From positions 1-64,000 of the forward strand of contig NZ_JAZAQF010000006.1 of NCBI RefSeq assembly GCF_043235035.1: DNA of 64,000 nt. Reading direction: 5' to 3'. Shown here piece by piece: positions 7,955 to 15,474 of the stretch. Origin of the DNA: CACIAM-69d sp001698445. GTDB taxonomy: Bacteria > Cyanobacteriota > Cyanobacteriia > CACIAM-69d. The stretch's first letter is position 1. Each line of letters begins with the position of its first letter. The translations under genes and the position numbers were made by a program. The notes under the pieces are model-generated. The model did not search any database and was not told where the DNA came from. It worked only from the letters and a program-made list of their open reading frames with translations.

Positions 7955-8236
7955 ATGGCGCAAACGACTGGAGCAGACGCGATCGATGTGGCGATCGAGC
8001 AGGGGATTGACTTTGACGGAACGCCGATCCCGGCCGCGCGTCTGGAACTCTATCGCAAGGTGATGGCCATTGAAGCCCAGCGCCAACGCAGCGGCGTGAC
8101 CAACACCATGCGATCGCGAATTGTGCGGATTGGGGCTAAGCACTTTGCCCAAGCGGAATTAAATCAAATGTTGCTGGATGCTGACCTGACCCCGCTCAAG
8201 GAGAAGGAAATTGCGTTTTACTACGGCGGCAAATAG
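7955..8236 (+). CDS. DUF4090 family protein
   Basis: 93-residue soluble protein, start ATG 7955. The sequence GADAIDVAIEQGIDFDGTPIP at the N-terminus, followed by SGVTNTMRSRIVRIGAKH and the end LKEKEIAFYYG, matches what I remember as the cyanobacterial DUF4090 family. No function is established, and no transmembrane segment or catalytic motif is visible. Its last 26 bases overlap the start of the pentapeptide gene, so translation of the two is probably linked. Confidence 0.75.
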   Translation: MAQTTGADAIDVAIEQGIDFDGTPIPAARLELYRKVMAIEAQRQRSGVTNTMRSRIVRIGAKHFAQAELNQMLLDADLTPLKEKEIAFYYGGK

Positions 8237-9320
8237 CCTCGGGCGATCGGGCCTGATTTTTGGGGCGATCGGGCTGGGTTTGGGCTTGGGGGCCCAGCCC
8301 TTGGCGGCGGCCCCCAGCAACCAGCTCACCCCCCTGCAACGGTTGCAAACCACCCGTGCCTGCGTTGAGTGCGACCTGTCTGGGGTTGATCTGAGCGGCT
8401 TGGACTTGCGGGGCGTTGACTTACAGCGGGCCACACTGACGGCAGCGGTTTTGAACGGGGCTAACCTGCGCGGGGCCCGGCTCGATGGCATTGCCGGTCA
8501 AGAAGCCCAGTTTCGGGATGCGGATTTGAGCGGGGCCACCCTGACCGATGCGCGGATGCGTGGGGCCAAGTTCCAGCGGGCTAACCTTACGGAAGCGGTG
8601 TTGGACAAGACCCGCCTGCGAGAAGCGAATTTTCGAGGGGCCACCCTGACCCGCGCCAGTTTGGTGCAGAGCCTGTTGGTTGCCAGTCGCCTGAAGGAAG
8701 CGAACTTGCAGGGGGCCGATCTGCGGTTTGCCCAGTTGGATGGGGCGGATTTGTCCGATGCTCAGTTGCGATCGAGCAAGTTGGTGCGATCGAGCCTGAC
8801 GGGAGCCACCCTGCTGGGGGCAAACCTGGTGATGGCTAATTTTGAAGGGGCCAATCTCTCCCAAGCCAAGCTGGGCGGCGCGGACGGGTTTCAAGCCAAC
8901 TTCGCCAATGCGCTGTTGTTGGGGGCGGGCCTGCGGCAAACCAACTTGGAAGAAGCCAACCTCAGCAGCGTGAAGGCGGCGGGGGCGCGGTTTTTGGAAA
9001 CGAACCTCCGCAGCGCGATCGCCACGGGAGCCGACTTCACCCAAGCCGACCTCAGCAAGGCAAATCTTCAGCGGGCGGGTCTCAGCTTGGCTGTGTTTCG
9101 GCAAGCTCGCCTGATTGGCACAAATCTGCAACAGGCCAAGATGGGCGGGGCCGTGATGCAAGGGGCTGTGCTCACCGATGCTCGGCTCGATCGCGCCTAC
9201 CTGGTTCAGGCAGACTTGCGAAGCATCGTGACCCGCAACACCAATTTCACCGGAGCCGCCTTAGACGGGGCCGTGACCCGTGGGGCTGACCTGTCTGGGG
9301 CGATCGGCTGGGTGCAATAG
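8211..9320 (+). CDS. Exported pentapeptide-repeat protein
   Basis: 369 residues from TTG 8211. The start lies inside the DUF4090 gene in another frame and is supported by AAGGAGAAGGAAA just upstream and by the resulting signal peptide (MRFTTAANSL, a glycine/leucine core, then QPLAAAP). After the signal comes a short region with TTRACVECDLSGVDLSG, common at the head of cyanobacterial pentapeptide proteins. About 280 residues of A(D/N)LxxA-type repeats follow, which fold into a right-handed quadrilateral beta helix. It is likely periplasmic or lumenal. The role of such proteins is generally unknown. A hairpin follows the stop. Confidence 0.85.
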   Translation: MRFTTAANSLGRSGLIFGAIGLGLGLGAQPLAAAPSNQLTPLQRLQTTRACVECDLSGVDLSGLDLRGVDLQRATLTAAVLNGANLRGARLDGIAGQEAQFRDADLSGATLTDARMRGAKFQRANLTEAVLDKTRLREANFRGATLTRASLVQSLLVASRLKEANLQGADLRFAQLDGADLSDAQLRSSKLVRSSLTGATLLGANLVMANFEGANLSQAKLGGADGFQANFANALLLGAGLRQTNLEEANLSSVKAAGARFLETNLRSAIATGADFTQADLSKANLQRAGLSLAVFRQARLIGTNLQQAKMGGAVMQGAVLTDARLDRAYLVQADLRSIVTRNTNFTGAALDGAVTRGADLSGAIGWVQ

Positions 9321-9350
9321 GCCGTTGATCAACTTGATCAACCCGCTAGC

Positions 9351-9377
9351 CGATTGATCGACCCGTTCGATCAATCG
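9351..9377 (+). terminator. Hairpin after the pentapeptide gene
   Basis: CGATTGATCGA (9351-9361) and TCGATCAATCG (9367-9377) form a perfect 11-bp stem with a 5-base loop, 30 bases after the stop at 9320. No long T-tract follows, so termination is plausible but not certain. Confidence 0.45.
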
Positions 9378-9463
9378 GGTCAATTTCCGTGGGCGATCGC
9401 CCGATCAGCGCGATCGCCTCGATCGGTCAATGGTTGGCTTAAGGGGCAAATGTCTGGATCATC

Positions 9464-9521
9464 CAATGGCGTGATCACAGATGATTTTGATTCAATGGCG
9501 GGATCACAGATGATTTTGATT
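9464..9521. repeat. 29-bp tandem direct repeat, two copies
   Basis: A 29-bp unit beginning CAATGGCG and ending GATTTTGATT occurs at 9464-9492 and 9493-9521, differing by one base (GTGATCACAG against GGGATCACAG). Confidence 0.85.
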
Positions 9522-9542
9522 GGTTTGACCCCAATTATTCAT

Positions 9543-9764
9543 TTATTCATTGGGTTTTTGGTCGCGGGGAAAGCCACCAATCAGGCCGCTTTCAATCATC
9601 AACCCCACACCGGCATTAATCACCGCTAGGGCGATCGTGCCCCACCAAAACCAAGAATCACCGTTAATGCGGCGCGTTACCGCTTCCCCAAATAAACAAA
9701 GACCCAAGGGAAACAGCAAGACACCCGCTTGGGCTTTGATGTACCAAGTCCACTTTTTACTCAT
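9543..9764 (-). CDS. Small membrane protein, unknown function
   Basis: 73 residues from ATG 9764. Two hydrophobic segments are visible: AGVLLFPLGLCLFGEAV (about residues 13-29) and WWGTIALAVINAGVGLMIES (about 40-59), with a short charged end. I do not recognise a named family, but codon use and hydrophobic layout look genuine and the aromatic-rich MSKKWTWYIKAQ start is convincing. It lies downstream of the 9946-10353 membrane-protein gene on the same strand with a 180-base gap. Confidence 0.65.
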   Translation of the reverse strand: MSKKWTWYIKAQAGVLLFPLGLCLFGEAVTRRINGDSWFWWGTIALAVINAGVGLMIESGLIGGFPRDQKPNE

Positions 9765-9945
9765 CGGTTTGTTTTGCGCTTCTGTGCTTTTTGTTTGTAC
9801 TTTTTTGATGGAGCTTGCGCTCTTTGATTCGGTGCGCGGGAATCTGATTAGAGCAAATCTTGATCGATGGGGGGATTGAAATCAAGACCCGCAGAATTTT
9901 GGCCGCAATCGAGCGATCGAATCGATCGGGCGGCCTAAATTCAAG

Positions 9946-10353
9946 CTATTGATTCTTCATCTTGATCTGTTCTGCCGACAGACCATAATTCGATTCAATG
10001 TCGATCGCGGCGGAACCTCCCTTTACCATCAGGCTAAACATCGATCCCATTTGCAGCCAAATGAAAATCGCCGTGGGAACCACCACCAACAGGCTCACCC
10101 CATAGGCCAACAGGGTGAAAAATCCCAAAACCTTCAAGCTTTCGCCCATGCACAAAAAGGTGAACACCGCCAAACCCAAGTAGGCGATGCGCATTTGGGG
10201 CTTTTTATATTCCACGGTGGGCTGGGTGCGGCGGTTTTCATACCAGCGGTTCACCTGAAATTCCAGCATGTTCTTAAAAATTTGCCCGAAAGCTAGGGCA
10301 AAGAACAGGGTAACCAGAACGAATTGCGTGCTGTGGGGATTGCTGTAAATCAT
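9946..10353 (-). CDS. Membrane protein, unknown function
   Basis: 135 residues from ATG 10353. Three or four hydrophobic stretches are visible: FVLVTLFFALAFGQIF (residues 11-26), IAYLGLAVFTFLCMG (about 56-70), VLGFFTLLAYGVSLLVVVPTA (about 75-95), and a weaker IFIWLQMGSMFSLMV. The end is polar (SAEQIKMKNQ). I cannot assign a family. It is divergent from the DUF1565 gene, with a 174-base gap that must carry both promoters. Confidence 0.65.
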   Translation of the reverse strand: MIYSNPHSTQFVLVTLFFALAFGQIFKNMLEFQVNRWYENRRTQPTVEYKKPQMRIAYLGLAVFTFLCMGESLKVLGFFTLLAYGVSLLVVVPTAIFIWLQMGSMFSLMVKGGSAAIDIESNYGLSAEQIKMKNQ

Positions 10354-10527
10354 GGTTTGCAGGGCAGGGTTTGAAGGGCCGTTAAATCGAGCGATCGAGG
10401 CGAGATTTTGTAACGGAATTGCAACAAAGTTGGTGTTGCCATCCTACCGCATCCACTGGGCTGACCGGCTTGATCGCCCCGCAATTCAGCTTAAAATGCA
10501 GCCTAGTTTTGATCAGAGCGTGATCTC

Positions 10528-11607
10528 ATGGGTCTGCCATTGCGCCATTTTTCCCGTTGCTGGTCGGGTCGGGCTGTTCGGGCGATCGGGTTGGGGCTGT
10601 TGGTCGGGGCGATCGGGACAGTAGGCGGGCCGTTTCAGCCGCCTGCCCGTTCCAGCGTGGTGTTAACGGTGGATCCCCAAGGTAATGATGCGGCCGCGCG
10701 ATCGGGCCGCGGCAGCTTCCGCACCATCACCAGCGCCCTTGACCATGCCAGCCAATACAGCAATGGGGTCACCATTCGTCTGGCTCCGGGCCGCTACAGT
10801 GCGGAATTAGGCGAGCAGTTTCCCCTGCGTGTGCCCGATGGGGTGACCCTCAGCGGCGATCTGAACGGCCAGGGCCAAGCGGTGGTCATTCAAGGGGCCG
10901 GCGGCTTCAGCAGTCGCAGTTTTTCTCAACAGGCCGTGGCGATCGCCCTGACGGGGAGCGGGTCGGTGTTGGGGGTCACGGTCAGTAATCCTGTGCCGCG
11001 TGGTACGGGCATTTGGGTGGAAAGCGACGGAGCCACGCCCGTGATTGCCAACAACCGCCTTTTGAACAACCATCGCGACGGCATTTTCGTGACGGGGCGG
11101 GCTCAACCGCAAATTTTGCGAAATTGGTTCCAAAACAACGGCGGCAATGGCCTGTCCATCACCCGTGATGCGGGGGGGATTGTGCGCGAAAACCGGTTTC
11201 AGGCAACGGGGTTTGGCCTGGCGATCGGGGGCAATGCCAGCCCGGTGATTCAAGACAACCAAATTACCCAAAACCGAGATGGGGTGGTGATTTCTAATCA
11301 GGCTCAACCGCTGCTGCGCCGTAACCAAATTGAAGGCAACAGTAACGATGGGTTGGTGATGATCGATCGCGCGCAGCCGGATTTGGGCACGGCCTTCAGC
11401 CCCGGCGAGAATCGCATTCTGAATAATGGTCGCTATGCGATCTACAACGCCACTAAGGGAACGACGGTTTCGGCGGTGGGCAATGAGTTAGATCGATCGC
11501 GGGTGATGGGATCGGTGCTGCTGTCTTGGGGTGGCCTAGGGGGATCGCAATCGATCGCCCCAGGATTCCGCCCGATCGCCCCTATCCTCTCGTCGCAATG
11601 GCCATGA
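10528..11607 (+). CDS. Exported DUF1565 beta-helix protein
   Basis: 359 residues. The N-terminus has a signal-like stretch (RHFSRCWSGRAVRAIGLGLLVGAIGTVGG) followed by VLTVDPQGND and GSFRTITSALDHA, the DUF1565 opening. About ten turns of a right-handed parallel beta helix follow, with repeats such as TPVIANNRLLNNHRDGIFV and QPQILRNWFQNNGGNGLSI. Such proteins are often surface or carbohydrate-related, but no catalytic residues can be picked out, so function is unknown. It is usually found as a cyanobacterial exported protein. Its stop codon overlaps the next ATG (ATGA at 11604-11607), indicating translational coupling with the PPOX protein. Confidence 0.82.
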   Translation: MGLPLRHFSRCWSGRAVRAIGLGLLVGAIGTVGGPFQPPARSSVVLTVDPQGNDAAARSGRGSFRTITSALDHASQYSNGVTIRLAPGRYSAELGEQFPLRVPDGVTLSGDLNGQGQAVVIQGAGGFSSRSFSQQAVAIALTGSGSVLGVTVSNPVPRGTGIWVESDGATPVIANNRLLNNHRDGIFVTGRAQPQILRNWFQNNGGNGLSITRDAGGIVRENRFQATGFGLAIGGNASPVIQDNQITQNRDGVVISNQAQPLLRRNQIEGNSNDGLVMIDRAQPDLGTAFSPGENRILNNGRYAIYNATKGTTVSAVGNELDRSRVMGSVLLSWGGLGGSQSIAPGFRPIAPILSSQWP

Positions 11608-12281
11608 TCCCAGCTTCAGATTCCCAGATCTCAGATTCCCAAATCTCAGATCCCGAAATCTCAAACTCCCCAATCTCAAACTCCCCAACGCCCCCATCCT
11701 CTGATTTGGCCCCTTGGCGATTGCCCTTGTCGCGAGCCTTGCACCGCAACCGATCGCTGATCTATGCCCGCTATTTGCAATTGGCCACGGTGCGCCCCGA
11801 TGGCAGTCCCGCGAACCGAACGGTGGTCTTTCGGGGATTTCGCGATCGTACGGATTGGCTCACGGTGATCACGGACAGCCGCAGCGAAAAGATGCTGCAA
11901 TTGACTGCAAATCCCCGCGCGGAAGCCTGTTGGTACTTTCCCAAAACGCGCGAGCAATTTCGGATTGCCGGAACCTTGCGGGCGGTGGTGGCCACCACGC
12001 CCGATCCCACGGAACAGGCCGAGCGATCGCGCCTGTGGCAAAACCTCTCGGATGCGGCCCGATTGCAATTTGCTTGGCCCAATCCTCGGGGCGATCGCAC
12101 GGTTGACCCGGCCGCCTTTGCACCGCCGCCGCCGGATTCGATCGCGCCGCTGGAGACCTTTGTGCTGTTGTGGCTCATCCCTGAGCGGGTGGATTGGCTG
12201 GAGCTGAAGGGGGAGCCACAAAATCGCACCGAGTTCGATCGCACCCCTGACGGTTGGCAAACCCACGCCCTCAACCCCTAG
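11604..12281 (+). CDS. FMN-dependent PPOX-type flavoprotein
   Basis: About 225 residues from ATG 11604, overlapping the previous stop by four bases; ATG 11598 is also in frame. It belongs to the pyridoxamine-phosphate-oxidase-like split-barrel family, in the cyanobacterial subgroup with C-terminal WLIPERVDWLELKG. Visible are YLQLATVRPDGSPANRTVVFRGF (FMN-binding strand) and RSEKMLQLTANPRAEACWYFPKTREQFRIAGT. True PdxH function is uncertain. The first 30 residues are an in-frame 15-bp repeat array encoding (D/N)SxIS, probably a disordered leader. Translational coupling to a DUF1565 gene is odd and unexplained. Confidence 0.8.
   Translation: MIPASDSQISDSQISDPEISNSPISNSPTPPSSDLAPWRLPLSRALHRNRSLIYARYLQLATVRPDGSPANRTVVFRGFRDRTDWLTVITDSRSEKMLQLTANPRAEACWYFPKTREQFRIAGTLRAVVATTPDPTEQAERSRLWQNLSDAARLQFAWPNPRGDRTVDPAAFAPPPPDSIAPLETFVLLWLIPERVDWLELKGEPQNRTEFDRTPDGWQTHALNP
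11619..11678. repeat. 15-bp in-frame tandem repeat in PPOX gene
   Basis: Four 15-bp units (11619-11633, 11634-11648, 11649-11663, 11664-11678) of the pattern GATTCCCAAATCTCA, with a partial fifth after them. They encode DSQIS, DSQIS, DPEIS and NSPIS. Confidence 0.85.
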
Positions 12282-12297
12282 GGCGATGGTTGCCAAT

Positions 12298-14586
12298 CTA
12301 TTGGGGACATTGGGGGTGAATGGCCCCTTGGGTGCAGAGATAGGCTAACTGACGGGGATCCAGATTTTTGGCTTGGCTGAAGTCTGCACCCTTCACCAGG
12401 GCTGAGGGTTTTTCGCTGTCAGTGCGCCCCACAAACCCGCCGGCCGGGGCTGTGTTGGTTGGGGCAAAGATCGCGCCTTTCAGGTTTGCTCCCTCAAACA
12501 GGGCCCCGCGTAAATCGGCTTGGGAAAAATCGGTGCCTTGTAATTGGGCACTTTGCAGTTGTGCCCCCTGCAGGTTGGCTCCGGTTAGGCGGGTGGCGCT
12601 CAGGTCGGCATTCCGCAAGTTAGCCCGGTTTAAATCAGCGGTGGACAGATCACCCCCGCGCCAACTGGCTTCGGTGAGATCGGCTTGGGCCAAGCTGGCT
12701 CCCACGGCCCGGGCTTGACCCAGTTTGGCTCCATGCAGGCTGGCTTGGTTCAGCTTGGCATCCCCGAGATCGGCCCCCGTGAGGCTGGCTCCATCGAGGT
12801 TGGCTGCTTCCAGGTTGGCCCCCAGCAGTTTGGCTTGGCTGAGGTTGGCTCCAATCAGGCGCGCGCTGGTGAGATTGGTTCCATTCAGGGCGGCCCCAAC
12901 CAGGCTGGTGCGCTCCAGTTGACCAGTAATTAAGGATGCGCCGGTTAGGTCGGCTCCGCGTAGATCGGCTCCGGAGAGGTCGGTGAGGGCATCGTCAAAG
13001 GTGTTCCAGCGGCCGTCAGGCCCGGCTGATCGAAAAACGGAGCCGCGTAGGTTGGCCCCGGTGAGCACGGCACTGCGGAGTTTTAGCCCCGAAAGATCAG
13101 CCCGATCGAGCACCAGGGAAAATTGAGCATTGGGCGAATTGGACTGGCCCAAATCCACGCGGCTAAGGTCGATCGCCCCGTCAGCGCCCGATCGCAACCG
13201 CAGCAATTTGGCGATCGCCCGTTGGGTGGCTCGCAACCGCAGGGCGGCCCGGGTGGCCTCTCCGGTGTTGGGCCCCGCCGCCAAACTATCCGCATCGGTC
13301 TTGAGGGTTTGGTTTAACCGTTGCAAGTAGGGCAAGGCGGCAGGCCCGGCGCTGGTGATCGACTGTTGCAGGGCTTCGATGAGTTGTGGGGATTCCTCTT
13401 GACCCAACAAATTCAGCAGCAGCACAATTTCCGGGTTTGGATCCTGCACGGCCCCCAGGGCCAGCACGGAGCCCCGCCGCTGGTCAGGGGCATTTTGGCT
13501 ATATTTAGCCACCAAATCCAGCAGCAGTTCCTGCTTCTGGGCTTGGGCCGCCCGTCGATCGGCCTGATCTTGAGCATAGATTTGAGTAGCGGCAAAGGTT
13601 CCCACCACCAGCACCAAGCCGAGCGATCCCACCACCACAATCGCCGTGCCGGGGTTTTGGCGCACCCAAGCCCACAGCCCCCGGGCCCCGATCGGGGAAA
13701 GAATCAAATTCGTGGTTTCCGGGCCGTTGGGATGATTCAGCGTCAGCCGCGCTGCCGATCGCTCCGTGAGCGAACCACTGCCCGATCGACCATTGACCAG
13801 GATTGATCGGCCCATGGTGGCCGGTTCGATCGGCCCCGGCTCCATGGCCGCCATCCCCGGCTCTACCCAGCCTTCCGGGTCTCGCAAATCCACAACCCTC
13901 GTCTTGGCCAGGCGATCGCGCCAGGGCCGCCGCTGAGGATCCAACAGCGCCGCTCCTGACTCCACCGCCAGCCCCACCACCGCCAAACCCAGCAAAATCG
14001 ATAAATCTGGATAGGCTCCACTGGCCCGCCACACGCCATAGGCTGTTCCCAGCGGCAGCCCCCAACGGCCCACCCCCTCCCGCAACAACACCCGCCCCAA
14101 ACCGGGATTGCGCCCTTGTTCATCCGTCAATTGCAGACCAAACCAGGCCTTAGGCGAGGTTTTGCCCGTGGTGGCCAGCAAGAAAAGTTGTAAGCCGCCC
14201 AGCGCCACCGGCAACACCAACGCCCCAGACCAAAAGAGATTCGTCATTGGAGCCACGGCCGTGGGGCGCAAGTGTGGCGGGATGGCAAAGGTTTTAGCGG
14301 CCGCGTCCTCAACACTGGCCAGCACCGGATTCAGCGGAACGGACGGCCCCTCCAAGGCCGTGCGCGCCGCCTGTCCGATCGCAAAGGGCAAGCCCCCGCT
14401 AGCCGCAATCAGCGCCACTTCCACCGCCCAAGCCCCCATTCGCCGCCACAGGAGCGATCGCCGATTGGGGCGATCGGGCCCTTCCGGGGCGAAGGTGGAG
14501 CCAAAGTCGGGATTAAAGTCGGGATTGTCGTTCGGAGCAGTCGGCGGGCTAACCATGCGGCGATTCCTGATGACGGCCAAGGTCAT
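12298..14586 (-). CDS. RDD-domain membrane protein with C-terminal pentapeptide repeats
   Basis: 762 residues from ATG 14586 (ATG 14556 is an alternative, 10 residues shorter). After a proline-rich lead comes an RDD domain: WRRMGAWAVEVALI with the family's Arg, then hydrophobic helices and a TSPKAWFGLQLTDEQGR segment. A further single membrane helix follows at about 313-335 (TAIVVVGSLGLVLVVGTF). Next is an alpha-helical region (345-470) with HEAT-like spacing. About 270 residues of pentapeptide repeats follow (ANLRGSVF, ADLRGADLTGA and so on), ending with a short Cys-containing tail. The protein probably presents a beta-helix from the membrane. No catalytic site is visible and its role is unknown. 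Confidence 0.8.
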   Translation of the reverse strand: MTLAVIRNRRMVSPPTAPNDNPDFNPDFGSTFAPEGPDRPNRRSLLWRRMGAWAVEVALIAASGGLPFAIGQAARTALEGPSVPLNPVLASVEDAAAKTFAIPPHLRPTAVAPMTNLFWSGALVLPVALGGLQLFLLATTGKTSPKAWFGLQLTDEQGRNPGLGRVLLREGVGRWGLPLGTAYGVWRASGAYPDLSILLGLAVVGLAVESGAALLDPQRRPWRDRLAKTRVVDLRDPEGWVEPGMAAMEPGPIEPATMGRSILVNGRSGSGSLTERSAARLTLNHPNGPETTNLILSPIGARGLWAWVRQNPGTAIVVVGSLGLVLVVGTFAATQIYAQDQADRRAAQAQKQELLLDLVAKYSQNAPDQRRGSVLALGAVQDPNPEIVLLLNLLGQEESPQLIEALQQSITSAGPAALPYLQRLNQTLKTDADSLAAGPNTGEATRAALRLRATQRAIAKLLRLRSGADGAIDLSRVDLGQSNSPNAQFSLVLDRADLSGLKLRSAVLTGANLRGSVFRSAGPDGRWNTFDDALTDLSGADLRGADLTGASLITGQLERTSLVGAALNGTNLTSARLIGANLSQAKLLGANLEAANLDGASLTGADLGDAKLNQASLHGAKLGQARAVGASLAQADLTEASWRGGDLSTADLNRANLRNADLSATRLTGANLQGAQLQSAQLQGTDFSQADLRGALFEGANLKGAIFAPTNTAPAGGFVGRTDSEKPSALVKGADFSQAKNLDPRQLAYLCTQGAIHPQCPQ

Positions 14587-15474
14587 GGGGAGGACAAAAC
14601 CAGACTACTCGAACCGCAGGCGAGACACAGCCCTTCCTGCGGCCGCATCAGGCTTTGGGCGTTGCCAGCCTGGAACGCAGCTTTGGGCGCAACCCATGAC
14701 CGAAATTGGGCCTACCCATCATGCCATAACCCTATTGGTACTCAAGTGACTCGATGGCTGAAACGCTGGCCCTTAGGTCAATGAAAATTTCAGTGCGCAA
14801 GACCCAGGATCAAGTCCCCAAACTGCTGTTGATGAAGGCTTTTGAGCTTAAAATTGCCGATCGAGAGCGGGGGGATCGATGAAATGAGTGCGGGTGAAAT
14901 GTGACTGCTCACCCTACTTTCTGCTCGGGTCTTGCTGCCCAATGATGATCTTGGGAGCCGATCGCTCAATTTCACCGATTTTTACTTCTTTACGAGTTCA
15001 GGGGCCTTTTTTCACTGTTGTTCGATCGAGCAGAGCGATCGAACAACCTATCAATGATCCAACGTCAATTCATATTTTTTGTAGTTGCCGATACAAAAAG
15101 ATCCGTAAATTTACAGAAATTGCCCATTCAATAATTCAAGGTAAAAATCAAGTTAAATTCAATCACCTTTTAAATTCACATTTAATGAAAAAGTATTTGA
15201 ATGACTGTTTGAGAGTGCTCCAGCCTGAAGCGAACTGTCTTGAATCATCGACCGTTTTTTCATTAATTCCCCCTTATCCTCTCTTGCGATCTCCAGAAAG
15301 AGAAAGCACTATAGATTTAATGGACTGAAGTCCACAGATGGGAAATATTCGGGATCACAGCCCAAGTGAAGTTTGGCATGATTATGTATCGGATTGGGAA
15401 CAATCCTGAACAGGGGAATCCAAATCAAACTAAGCAAACTTGTTGGCTCTTAGGCATCTTAAGGAAGCTTTAGC
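14587..15474. other. 888-bp intergenic region with a long hairpin
   Basis: I see no supported gene. The open frame 14888-15328 has no family resemblance and atypical composition. A perfect inverted repeat GTTGTTCGATCG (15017-15028) / CGATCGAACAAC (15036-15047) has a 7-base loop and is built around HIP1-like CGATCG cores. The part from 15050 to 15300 is AT-rich. Promoters for both flanking divergent genes must lie here. Confidence 0.5.

Noticed and set aside
14888..15328. 146-residue frame in the intergenic region
   Set aside because: No family resemblance, weak start, and atypical composition relative to neighbouring genes.
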